This document shows, one piece after another, positions 42,055 to 49,830 of a DNA stretch of 64,000 nucleotides (its first letter is position 1; the number at the start of each line of letters is the position of its first letter). This stretch comes from JANYCG01 sp031386665. Its GTDB lineage: Bacteria; Pseudomonadota; Gammaproteobacteria; Burkholderiales; Burkholderiaceae_C. Location: contig JANNCN010000082.1 of assembly GCA_031386665.1 (NCBI GenBank), forward strand, positions 1 through 64,000, read 5' to 3'. Under the pieces are notes generated by a model. It was not told the origin of the DNA. It worked only from the letters and a program-made list of their open reading frames with translations, and ran no database searches. The translations under genes were made by a program, and so were the position numbers.

Positions 42055-43041
42055 CTATGCCTCAACTCGGTAAGCAGAATCGAGGGTAATTTCCCCTACA
42101 ACGCGGGAGACGCACACGCAAATGCGCTGGTTCCCAAGCTTCTCTTCATCGCTCAAAAATACATCGCGGTGGTCGATTTCTCCGTCCACGGCCAGCACAT
42201 CCATTGCACACAGCCCACATTCGCCGCGACGGCAATCGAACAAGGCTTGTACTCCCTCCATTTCCAGCGCGTCGAGCAAACCACAGTCGGCGGGCACGGT
42301 GATGTCGATCTGGTGGCGTGGCACCTTCAGGCGAAAAGCCTGGGGCGCAAAACGGCCGCTGCTGCCAAAAGTTTCGTAACGCAAATCGGGGGCCAATCGC
42401 CCGGCTTTGGCCCAGGCCCGGCGGGCAGAATCCAGCATGGGGACGGGTCCACACACATACATTTGAGCGCCTGCGGGCAGCTTTGCAATTTCGACATCAA
42501 AGTCAATGAATTCGCCGCGCTCTGCCAACGCCGTAGACAGGCTCTCATTCAGCGCCACCTGAAGCATCGGCAAAAAAGCCAGCTCGGCCTCAGACCGGGC
42601 ACCAAACACCATTTTGACGAGGGCACCTCGTTGGGTCAGGGCCTGCGCCATGCCAAGCATGGGCGTCACGCCAATGCCACCCGCCACAAGCAAGTAGGCA
42701 GGCGCCGTCAAATCCAAAGGAAAGTGATTTTGCGGCTCTGTGATGGGCAGACGGTCGCCCACACCCAATTGCCACATGGCCAAGGAGCCACCGCGTCCAT
42801 CGTCCAGCCGTTTAACGGCAATTCGGTAAAACTCCCCATCGGGCTGCCCGATCAAGGAGTACGAACGCGTGTGCGGTTTGGCAGCCGCGCCCTGCCCCAC
42901 CAAGACCTGAACTTGCAGGTGACCTCCTGGCGCTTGGGACATCACACCACCAACGGGCCGAAGGGTGAACTCGCGCACCGTGGGGGTGACATCGCGAATT
43001 GCGTGAACTTGGGCTTGCGCCCAGGTTTGAGTGCTCTTCAT
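42055..43041 (-). CDS. VanB-type oxygenase reductase (PDR/VanB family)
   Basis: A 328-residue phthalate-dioxygenase-reductase type protein. In order: flavin domain with RSYSLIGQ, NAD-binding domain with LLVAGGIGVTPMLGMAQAL and MYVCGPVPMLD, and a C-terminal plant-type [2Fe-2S] domain with CRRGECGLCAMDV and a distal Cys in RICVCVSR. It passes electrons from NADH to the Rieske oxygenase encoded two genes upstream. The start MKSTQTWAQ follows the GntR stop by 29 bp. Confidence 0.93.
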   Translation of the reverse strand: MKSTQTWAQAQVHAIRDVTPTVREFTLRPVGGVMSQAPGGHLQVQVLVGQGAAAKPHTRSYSLIGQPDGEFYRIAVKRLDDGRGGSLAMWQLGVGDRLPITEPQNHFPLDLTAPAYLLVAGGIGVTPMLGMAQALTQRGALVKMVFGARSEAELAFLPMLQVALNESLSTALAERGEFIDFDVEIAKLPAGAQMYVCGPVPMLDSARRAWAKAGRLAPDLRYETFGSSGRFAPQAFRLKVPRHQIDITVPADCGLLDALEMEGVQALFDCRRGECGLCAMDVLAVDGEIDHRDVFLSDEEKLGNQRICVCVSRVVGEITLDSAYRVEA

Positions 43042-43070
43042 GGTGAGTCTTTTGAAATTTTCACCTGGGT

Positions 43071-43838
43071 CTAACTTCTTTTGCGAATCAAACGCACGCC
43101 AGGCATTTGATCGAGGTTTTGACCGATGACAGCCTCGCGCAGATTGCGTTGGGCCAGCCGCGAGTGTTCGCGCATCAGGCTCTCGGCTCGCGCACCCTCA
43201 CGCCGCTCAATCGCGTCTAAAACCTGCCAGTGCTGGTCCTGCGCGACGATCAACATGTCGCGCGCTTTGGGCGCATTGGCCTGAACCACCACAAACCCTG
43301 ACGGCGATGCAAAGGGCAAGGCGCAAACGCGCTCAAGCTCTTTGGCGATCACGGCGCTGCCGGACATTTCACTGAGCAGCGCATGATATTTTTCATTCAG
43401 TGTGACGTAAGCGCCCAGGGCTTCGTCATTCAGCGCCGGCTCACCCAGCACAGCGTCAATGGCGAGCAAAGTTTCTCGCGCTTCGGCCAGCAACACAGGC
43501 GCTGCGCTGCGTTCGGCGGTCAAGCGTGCAGACAGTCCTTCCAGGGTGCCGCGCAGCTCAATGGCCTCAGACACATCGCGCTCTGAAAACGTCTTGACGG
43601 CGTAGCCCCCATTCGGCAGCGCATCCAGCAGACCTTCTTGCTCCAAGCGCACCAGCGCCGCCCGAATCGGTGTGCGGGAAAAGCCTAACTTTTCGACCAC
43701 CGACAATTCGGCAATGCGCGCGCCGCCCGGCAATTCACCGCTGAAAATCATCTCTCGCAGTCGCAATTGGGCCTTCAACTGCACGCTAGCGGCTACCTCA
43801 GTAAAGCCTGCAAGTGGCAACTTGACGGAAAACACCAT
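43071..43838 (-). CDS. GntR family regulator, FCD (VanR-like) subgroup
   Basis: A 255-residue repressor-type protein. The winged helix covers residues about 15-80 (LREMIFSGELPGGARIAELSVVEKLGFSRTPIRAALVRLEQEGLL), followed by an all-helical FCD ligand domain with YVTLNEKYHALLSEM and the usual Asp/His metal-binding positions. The start at 43838 lies 5 bp after the oxygenase stop. Lying between the two oxygenase subunits, it should sense the substrate or product. The palindrome at 44961-44973 in the operon promoter matches the TTGTATACAA-like sites of the family. Confidence 0.9.
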   Translation of the reverse strand: MVFSVKLPLAGFTEVAASVQLKAQLRLREMIFSGELPGGARIAELSVVEKLGFSRTPIRAALVRLEQEGLLDALPNGGYAVKTFSERDVSEAIELRGTLEGLSARLTAERSAAPVLLAEARETLLAIDAVLGEPALNDEALGAYVTLNEKYHALLSEMSGSAVIAKELERVCALPFASPSGFVVVQANAPKARDMLIVAQDQHWQVLDAIERREGARAESLMREHSRLAQRNLREAVIGQNLDQMPGVRLIRKRS

Positions 43839-43843
43839 GTCGT

Positions 43844-44953
43844 TCAAGCGGTTTGGCGAATTGGAATCACGCTGTTCCCTGCCGATTCTTTGGCGACCAA
43901 GCCGTCGATCAAGCGCCTTGCCCACATGGAGCCTGCGTCAATGTTGAGGTTGTAAAACTTGTGATCAGGGTGGTCTTCCATCGCCTTTTGCTGGGCCTCG
44001 AGAACATGCTCGTCCTCTCTGAAAATATTCGCAACGCCTTCACGCAACTGGTGCGTCAAACGCTGCTCTCCCAGGCAGTAATTGCGCGCAAACGCCCAAA
44101 AGTACAGGCAAGTGCTGTCAGTCTCAGGCGTGATGGTGTTAAGCACATAGCCATTCACACCGCGTGACCGCTGGCTTGTCGTGCGGTCACCCGCGTTGCC
44201 CCCGGCCGGAATGGCTCCGGTTCCGGTTTCTGCTACGCCCACGTCAATGTTCACGGTGCAGGGCGCTTCAAATTTGATGATTTGCCAGCGGTCTACTGGG
44301 CCTTGGTAGCCTAACGCGTGTTCAATTTGCCCAGCCCAAAATGGCGGTGCTTCGATGTTTTCCATCCAACGCGTCACTGTGGCGGTTCTGTCACCGTGGG
44401 TTGCTACAAACGGCGCTTCGGCCACGGCCTGCTGGCCAATGCTGGAGCCATGCACGAAAGTTTCGTGCGTCAAGTCCATCAGGTTGTCAACCACCAGGCG
44501 GTAGTCACAGTTGACGCGAATCATCTTGCCGTCGCCCGCCCACGCCGGGTCGTCGTTCCAGTGCATGTCGGGGATCAAAGCCGGGTCGGCCTTGCCCGGA
44601 TCGCCTGGCCAAACCCAAACAAATCGATATTTCTCCACCACCGGAAAACTGCGCACACAGGCAGATGGGTTCAGTGTCTCCTGGCTTGGCATGTGGGTGC
44701 AACGGCCCTGTGCGTTGTAGACCAGCCCGTGGTAGCCGCAAGTCACCTCATCGCCCTTCAAGTGACCCAAACTCAGGGGCATGAGGCGATGCCAGCACGC
44801 GTCTTCAAGTGCCGCCACGGTGCCATCAAGTTTGCGGAATATCACGATTTTTTGGTTGCACAAAGTTCGCGGCATCAGCGTGCGACCGACCTCCACGTCG
44901 TAAGCGGCGGCGTACCAGGCATTGAGTGGAAACGTGGATTTTGACGGCTTCAT
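43844..44953 (-). CDS. Rieske oxygenase alpha subunit (VanA-type demethylase family)
   Basis: A 369-residue oxygenase. The Rieske cluster is bound by CWHRLMPLSLG and CGYHGLVY (C-x-H and C-x2-H), and the mononuclear iron site is NLMDLTHETFVHG. This is the architecture of vanillate O-demethylase and relatives that remove methyl groups from methoxyarenes. The start at 44953 (MKPSKSTFPLNAWYAAAYDVEVG) is the family N-terminus; the frame start at 45037 crosses the operator. It is the first gene of an eight-gene minus-strand cluster down to livF. The precise substrate cannot be read from sequence. Confidence 0.9.
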   Translation of the reverse strand: MKPSKSTFPLNAWYAAAYDVEVGRTLMPRTLCNQKIVIFRKLDGTVAALEDACWHRLMPLSLGHLKGDEVTCGYHGLVYNAQGRCTHMPSQETLNPSACVRSFPVVEKYRFVWVWPGDPGKADPALIPDMHWNDDPAWAGDGKMIRVNCDYRLVVDNLMDLTHETFVHGSSIGQQAVAEAPFVATHGDRTATVTRWMENIEAPPFWAGQIEHALGYQGPVDRWQIIKFEAPCTVNIDVGVAETGTGAIPAGGNAGDRTTSQRSRGVNGYVLNTITPETDSTCLYFWAFARNYCLGEQRLTHQLREGVANIFREDEHVLEAQQKAMEDHPDHKFYNLNIDAGSMWARRLIDGLVAKESAGNSVIPIRQTA

Positions 44954-45095
44954 GAATACGAATTGTATACATTGAAACTGAAATTTAACTATTTTTTGGC
45001 CGAAAATCAGCTTTTCAAACGTTTCTGTATTCATCAAATCAAATTTTGATGCATTAACATGGCCGTGAAATCACACAAACCAACGGAAGAACACC
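44954..45095. promoter_or_regulatory. Divergent promoter region of the oxygenase/transporter and MetE-like operons
   Basis: Two dyads are visible. AATTGTATACATT (44961-44973) is a typical FadR/VanR-type GntR operator and sits 8 nt before the oxygenase start codon, where a bound repressor would block expression. CATCAAA, a 6-nt gap, and TTTGATG (45032-45051) is a second dyad about 45 nt before the MetE-like gene. The region is AT-rich. Confidence 0.6.
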
Positions 45096-46202
45096 ATGAC
45101 CCAGCTCCCCGCACGCTACGACCATGTCGGCAGCTTTTTGCGTCCCAAATTTCTGCTGGAGGCGCGCGAGCAAGCTGCCAAAGGCAGCATCACACCCGAA
45201 CAATTGCGCCTGGTTGAGGACAAGGCCATTGCTGAAATCGTCAAATTCCAAGAAGACGTGGGTCTGAAAAGCATCACCGATGGCGAGTTTCGCCGCACCT
45301 ACTTTCACACTGACTTTCTGGCCCAGTTGGGCGGCGTGGAAGTGGGGATTCCGTTCACGGTGAAACGGCCCGACGGCAGCGAGGAGTTGGCCCCACCGGT
45401 GATGAAAGTCGTGGACAAAGTTCGGCATGCCAAAAACATCCAATTGGCGGATTTTCAGTTTTTAAAATCCCAAGTCACTGCAGGCCTCACGCCCAAGGTC
45501 ACGATTCCGTCGCCCACCATGTTGCATTTTCGGGGCGGGCGTGCAGGCATTAGCAAGCAGCATTACCCAGAGCTGGACCCCGATTTTTACCAGGACGTTG
45601 CCAATGCCTATGGCGACGAACTGCGTTCGCTGGCCGCTGCCGGGTGCAACTACGTGCAGATGGACGACACCAACCTGGCCTACCTGTGCGATGAAAAAAT
45701 GCGCGAAGCCGCACGCCAGCGGGGTGATGACCCCAACGAGCTGCCGCACCGCTATGCCAAGTTCATCAACTTGGTGGTGGCGCAAAAACCTGCGAGCATG
45801 ACCCTGGCCATGCACTTGTGCCGTGGCAACTTCAAAAGCACGCACGCGGCCAGCGGCAACTACGAACCCGTCGCCGAAGCCCTGCTCAAGGAAATGAACA
45901 TCGACGCCTATTTCATGGAATACGACGACGACCGCAGCGGCGACTTCAAGCCCCTGCGTTACCTGTCCAAAGGCAAAACTGTGGTGCTGGGATTGGTGAC
46001 CACCAAGTTTGGCGCAATGGAGAGCAAAGACGACCTGAAACGCCGCATTGACGAAGCCTCGCGCTACGCGCCGATGGACCAGTTGGCGCTGTCACCTCAG
46101 TGCGGCTTTTCCAGCACGGTGCATGGCAACGACATTGCCGTGGAAGCACAGCGCGCCAAGTTGCGTCTGGTGATTGAAACCGCACAGGAAGTTTGGGGCT
46201 AA
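45096..46202 (+). CDS. Cobalamin-independent methionine synthase-like methyltransferase
   Basis: A 368-residue single-domain MetE C-terminal-type protein (COG0620, YxjG-like). The zinc ligands of MetE are kept: HLC in AMHLCRGNFKS, the Glu in FMEYDDDRSG, and the last Cys in LSPQCGFSS. It lacks the N-terminal half of full MetE, so it is not expected to use tetrahydrofolate triglutamate in the classical way; relatives use alternative methyl donors. It is divergent from the Rieske oxygenase operon, and its presence next to a putative O-demethylase suggests a role in handling a methyl group, which is inference. GGAAG precedes the ATG. Repeat copy C follows. Confidence 0.87.
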   Translation: MTQLPARYDHVGSFLRPKFLLEAREQAAKGSITPEQLRLVEDKAIAEIVKFQEDVGLKSITDGEFRRTYFHTDFLAQLGGVEVGIPFTVKRPDGSEELAPPVMKVVDKVRHAKNIQLADFQFLKSQVTAGLTPKVTIPSPTMLHFRGGRAGISKQHYPELDPDFYQDVANAYGDELRSLAAAGCNYVQMDDTNLAYLCDEKMREAARQRGDDPNELPHRYAKFINLVVAQKPASMTLAMHLCRGNFKSTHAASGNYEPVAEALLKEMNIDAYFMEYDDDRSGDFKPLRYLSKGKTVVLGLVTTKFGAMESKDDLKRRIDEASRYAPMDQLALSPQCGFSSTVHGNDIAVEAQRAKLRLVIETAQEVWG

Positions 46203-46292
46203 AGCGCCTGGGGGGTGGCAGGCTTAACCAGAATGGGCTGGGCCGGTCTCGGCTGATTGCTTGGAAAATTTGTCCAATTCAGCCCAACTTAA

Positions 46293-46342
46293 ATGCTATT
46301 ATATATATAGCAATCTATTGATATAATTCGGGAGCTAGATGC
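46293..46342 (+). repeat. 50-nt dispersed repeat, copy C
   Basis: ATGCTAT, TATAGCAATCTAT and TTCGGGAGCTAGATGC in exactly 50 nt. It lies 90 nt after the MetE-like gene in its orientation. The end of the unit is also the left arm of the terminator at 46338-46371. Confidence 0.88.
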
Positions 46343-46371
46343 CAATTTTATTAACAAATTGGCATTTTTTT
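46338..46371 (+). terminator. Terminator after the MetE-like gene
   Basis: TGCCAATTT (46340-46348) pairs with AAATTGGCA (46356-46364) across a 7-nt loop, followed by seven T. The left arm overlaps the end of repeat copy C, so the repeat contributes to the terminator. Confidence 0.85.
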
Positions 46372-46387
46372 ACCTGATGGAAATACT

Positions 46388-46407
46388 TGATATCACCGGC
46401 GATATCA
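46388..46407. promoter_or_regulatory. Palindrome TGATATCACCGGCGATATCA
   Basis: An inverted repeat with 7-nt arms and an ACCGGC centre, 77 nt before the acyl-CoA ligase start. It shares ATATCACCGG and GATAT with the palindrome at 52341-52362, and each stands 45-54 nt beyond a 50-nt repeat copy. Confidence 0.5.
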
Positions 46408-46484
46408 CTTTGATTTTTTCGACCTAATACTTGCAGCTTGCTACCATGGGTGTCACCCACCAACAGCCATGGAGACAAACTGCC

Positions 46485-48056
46485 GTGAACCCATCCATCA
46501 CCCGCCAAACTTTGGGCGACTTGTTGCGGCGCACCGCCCAGCGCGATCCCCACAAACTGGCCATTCGCTGTGGATCGACCGACTGGACTTACCGCGGATT
46601 TGATGATGTATGCAACCGTTTTGCAGCGGGGCTTGCAAGCTTGGGCGTGGGTGTGGGCGACCGCGTGGCGGTTTTGGCACGCAATTCGCACGGTTTTGCG
46701 GCATTGCGTTTTGCCGTCGCGCGCCTAGGAGCTGTGCTGGTGCCGATCAACTTCATGCTCAACAGCGTTGAGGCGCATTTCATACTCGACCACTCTGAAT
46801 CCAAGTTGCTGTGCACCGACTCAGGCCTTGCCGATTTAGCCCGCAGCGCCAGTGCTGGCACGGCGGTGCAACAGCTTGTCTGGCTGCCCAGCGAAGACGC
46901 AAGCAGCCCGCCGCCCAGCATGGTCACTTTTGATGCGTTACTGCAACACGGCAGCGCCCTGCCCGATGTCGATTTGAATGGCGCCATGCTGGCCCAGATC
47001 ATTTACACCAGCGGCACAGAGTCGCGTCCCAAGGGGGCCATGTTGAGCCACAATGCGGTGATTTCAGAGTACGTCACCTGCTTGGTGGATGTGGAAATCA
47101 CACACAAAGACGTGATGCTGCACGCCTTGCCGCTGTACCACTGCGCGCAGCTTGACGTGTTTTTTGGGCCTTGTGTGTACGTAGGCGCCAGCAACGTCAT
47201 CACAGGCAAGCCCACAGCAGACAATTTGCTGGCGCTATTGGCCGGGCAAAAGATCAACTCCTTCTTTGCTCCGCCCACGGTCTGGATTTCATTGCTGCGG
47301 GCTGCTCAGTTTGACACCACAGATTTGTCGCAATTGCGCAAAGGCTACTACGGCGCGTCCATCATGCCGGTTGAGGTTCTGAAAGAAATTCAGGCCCGCT
47401 TGCCCCAAGTTCGGCTGTGGAATCTCTACGGTCAAACGGAAATTGCGCCTATGGCAACCGTGTTGCGACCCGAGGATCAGTTGCGCAAAGCGGGATCGGC
47501 TGGCAAGCAGGTGTTGAATGTCGAAACCCGCATCGTCGATGACCTGATGAACGACGTGGCGGTGGGGGAAATTGGTGAAATTGTGCACCGCTCGCCTCAA
47601 TTGCTCTCGGGCTATTTCAAGGACGAAGAAAAGACCCGCGCCGCATTTGAAGGCGGCTGGTTTCACAGCGGCGATTTGGGCGTGATTGACGATGAAGGCT
47701 TCATCACCGTGGTGGATCGCAAGAAGGACATGATCAAAACAGGCGGAGAAAACGTCGCCAGCCGTGAAGTTGAAGAAGCGCTTTATGGCATTGCAGGCGT
47801 GTCAGAAGCGGCCGTGATCGGGTTGCCAGACCCCCGCTGGATCGAAGCTGTCACGGCGATCGTCGTGGCAAAGCCGGGGCACACGCTGGTTGAAAAAGAT
47901 GTACTGGTCGCGCTGGCCCAGAAGTTGGCGCACTTCAAGGTGCCCAAACGCATTATTTTTACCGACACTTTGCCCAAGAATCCCAGCGGCAAGTTGCTGA
48001 AACGCGAGCTCAGATTGAAATACCAGGCGCAGGTTCAAACTGAATTGAAAACTTAA
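46485..48056 (+). CDS. Acyl-CoA ligase (AMP-dependent synthetase family)
   Basis: A 523-residue ANL superfamily enzyme. It has the AMP motif IIYTSGTESRPKGAMLSH (the usual TSGTTG is TSGTES here), NLYGQTEIAPM, SGDLGVIDDEGFITVVDRKKDMIKTGGENVASREVEEAL, and the C-terminal lysine in PKNPSGKLLKREL. These activate fatty or aromatic acids as CoA thioesters. GTG at 46485 was chosen because a GGAG lies upstream and MNPSITRQTLGDLLRRTAQRDP is a typical N-terminus; ATG at 46446 is possible. It follows the MetE-like gene and may activate the acid imported by the Liv system, though a terminator separates the two. Confidence 0.88.
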   Translation: MNPSITRQTLGDLLRRTAQRDPHKLAIRCGSTDWTYRGFDDVCNRFAAGLASLGVGVGDRVAVLARNSHGFAALRFAVARLGAVLVPINFMLNSVEAHFILDHSESKLLCTDSGLADLARSASAGTAVQQLVWLPSEDASSPPPSMVTFDALLQHGSALPDVDLNGAMLAQIIYTSGTESRPKGAMLSHNAVISEYVTCLVDVEITHKDVMLHALPLYHCAQLDVFFGPCVYVGASNVITGKPTADNLLALLAGQKINSFFAPPTVWISLLRAAQFDTTDLSQLRKGYYGASIMPVEVLKEIQARLPQVRLWNLYGQTEIAPMATVLRPEDQLRKAGSAGKQVLNVETRIVDDLMNDVAVGEIGEIVHRSPQLLSGYFKDEEKTRAAFEGGWFHSGDLGVIDDEGFITVVDRKKDMIKTGGENVASREVEEALYGIAGVSEAAVIGLPDPRWIEAVTAIVVAKPGHTLVEKDVLVALAQKLAHFKVPKRIIFTDTLPKNPSGKLLKRELRLKYQAQVQTELKT

Positions 48057-48095
48057 GCAAGGGCGCACGAGGTCGCTAGTTGGCCTTAGCTGGCG

Positions 48096-48980
48096 CTAGG
48101 TGGCGCTAGGCGGCGTTACGGTTGATGGGCTGACTTTGGATGCATTCGAGATCACCAGTGCAATGCCCAGCAGAATAGCCAAGGTGGCGCCTGCGAGCCG
48201 CCAGGTCAGAGGCTCTCCGATCAAAACCACCCCGCCCAGCGCGGCGATCACTGGCACGCTCAGTTGCACAGTTGCGGCATTGCTGGTTTTTAAATAGGGC
48301 AGCACTTTGTACCAAACGGCGTAGCCCACACCCGATGTGACTGCACCGGACAACACCGCGTACACAAAGCCACCCTGGCTGATGGACTGCGAATTGATCA
48401 TCAGCAGGCTGGCCCCCAGCGTGAAAGGTAGCGTTCGTAAAAAATTGCCCGCCGTTACCGCCAGCGGATTGGCCACGCCTTTGCCGCGCAGCGAGTAAAC
48501 CCCCCACGCCACCCCAGCACCCAGCATGGACAAGGCACTCAAAAACGGTGGCGCTGCCAGGCCCGGCAACAAAAGCGCCACCAGCCCGGCCATCGCTAAA
48601 GCGAACCCAGCCAGCCGGATGCCCGTCAGGAGTTCGCCTTGCACCATGCCCCAGCCGATCATGGTGGCCTGCACCGCTCCAAACAGCAGCAGCGCCCCAG
48701 TGCCTGCTGGCAAGCGCATGTAGGCGACCGAAAAACCAATGGCGTAGCCGAAGAGCGCCAGCGCCGACACCCAGTTGCCGCCCCCCTTGCCCTTGCCTGG
48801 TTTGAACCCGCTGACCCCACAAAGCAAGCAGAGCATCAGGCTGGCAGACACGAGCCGGACAGTGGTGAAACTGGCCGCGTCCATGCCGGTGTGCAAAAGC
48901 GCCATGCGGCACAACAGCGAATTGCCCGCAAATGCGAGCAGGGCAATGGTGGTCAAAAGTAAGAGTTGGGGACGCTGCAT
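48096..48980 (-). CDS. EamA family (DMT) transporter
   Basis: A 294-residue membrane protein with ten hydrophobic segments in two EamA repeats. MQRPQLLLLTTIALLAFAGNSLLCRMAL starts the first and LAAPPFLSALSMLGAGVAWGVYSLRGK the second; VPVIAALGGVVLIGEPLTW is the usual motif of the ninth helix. Such proteins export amino acids or metabolites. The start at 48980 is the natural one; the longer frame extends into the next gene. It is convergent with the acyl-CoA ligase gene and follows the spermidine-synthase-like gene by 11 bp. The substrate is unknown. Confidence 0.88.
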   Translation of the reverse strand: MQRPQLLLLTTIALLAFAGNSLLCRMALLHTGMDAASFTTVRLVSASLMLCLLCGVSGFKPGKGKGGGNWVSALALFGYAIGFSVAYMRLPAGTGALLLFGAVQATMIGWGMVQGELLTGIRLAGFALAMAGLVALLLPGLAAPPFLSALSMLGAGVAWGVYSLRGKGVANPLAVTAGNFLRTLPFTLGASLLMINSQSISQGGFVYAVLSGAVTSGVGYAVWYKVLPYLKTSNAATVQLSVPVIAALGGVVLIGEPLTWRLAGATLAILLGIALVISNASKVSPSTVTPPSAT

Positions 48981-48991
48981 GGGGTGAAGAG

Positions 48992-49813
48992 TCAGCCAAA
49001 CAAGGGTTCGAAATGAAGGCGATTTGTCACCCGGCGGGTCAGCGTTTCGCGGTGGACAGGGGCCAAAGCGGCCAACCTCGCATCGGCCTGGCGCATGGTG
49101 CCCATCAGATGGTCGGCCTGCGCACAAAATGCAATGCGGTTGCTGCTGGCATCGGTCAGCACGGACCAAACGCCACCGTCAAAGGCCTTGCCCAACCGTG
49201 CCAATACGGGCTGGCACTGAGCGAGTTCGCTGTCCAGGTTGACCACCAGCACACCCCGCGGCGACAAAAGCGAACGGCAGGCCTGAAAAAATACCGCGCT
49301 GCTGATGGCGGCGGGCGCACCATCAAAGTGAAATGCGTCCAGCAACACGGTGTCGTACTGGGCGTTTGACTTCACCGCGTTGTGCACAAACACAGCACCA
49401 TCTGCCAGCAGCACCCTGAAGCGCATGCTGTCGGGTGGCAACAAAAAGCGCTCGCGCAGGGCGACAACATGCGGATTGATCTCAAGGGCGGTAATGTCAG
49501 CGTTTGGCAGAGTCTTGTGACAGTACTTTGCCAAGGAACCACCACCCAAACCAATGATCAGCACCGACTTTGGCTGGGCGTTGAACAGCAAACAGCGCAT
49601 CATGGTGCGGGTGTATTCCAGCTCCAGCACGTTGGGGTCAGCCACGCGCATGGCGCTTTGGACCGTCGCCATGTCAAAACGAAGCTGCAAGCAGCCCGCG
49701 GTCTCATCGACAAATGGGCGCATGCCAGCAGGGTCTTGCTGCGTCACGAAATCCAGCGGCAGGGGGGCAAAGCTTGGGTTCATGCGGTACAGTGATCTTA
49801 GTGCGATTTTCAT
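48992..49813 (-). CDS. Spermidine synthase-like methyltransferase-fold protein
   Basis: A 273-residue protein with a Rossmann SAM/decarboxy-SAM fold: VLIIGLGGGSLAKYCHKTLPNADITALEINPHVVALRERF is motif I and II, and YDTVLLDAFHFDGAPAAI is the catalytic loop region with the Asp expected in polyamine synthases. It lacks the N-terminal beta-barrel of true SpeE, and no decarboxylase is nearby, so its reaction is uncertain. The start may be ATG 49813 or ATG 49783 (MNPSFAPLPLDFV), the latter leaving more room for the divergent promoter. It likely forms an operon with the EamA transporter. Confidence 0.82.
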   Translation of the reverse strand: MKIALRSLYRMNPSFAPLPLDFVTQQDPAGMRPFVDETAGCLQLRFDMATVQSAMRVADPNVLELEYTRTMMRCLLFNAQPKSVLIIGLGGGSLAKYCHKTLPNADITALEINPHVVALRERFLLPPDSMRFRVLLADGAVFVHNAVKSNAQYDTVLLDAFHFDGAPAAISSAVFFQACRSLLSPRGVLVVNLDSELAQCQPVLARLGKAFDGGVWSVLTDASSNRIAFCAQADHLMGTMRQADARLAALAPVHRETLTRRVTNRLHFEPLFG

Positions 49814-49830
49814 TCAAAAGGACTCAACAC

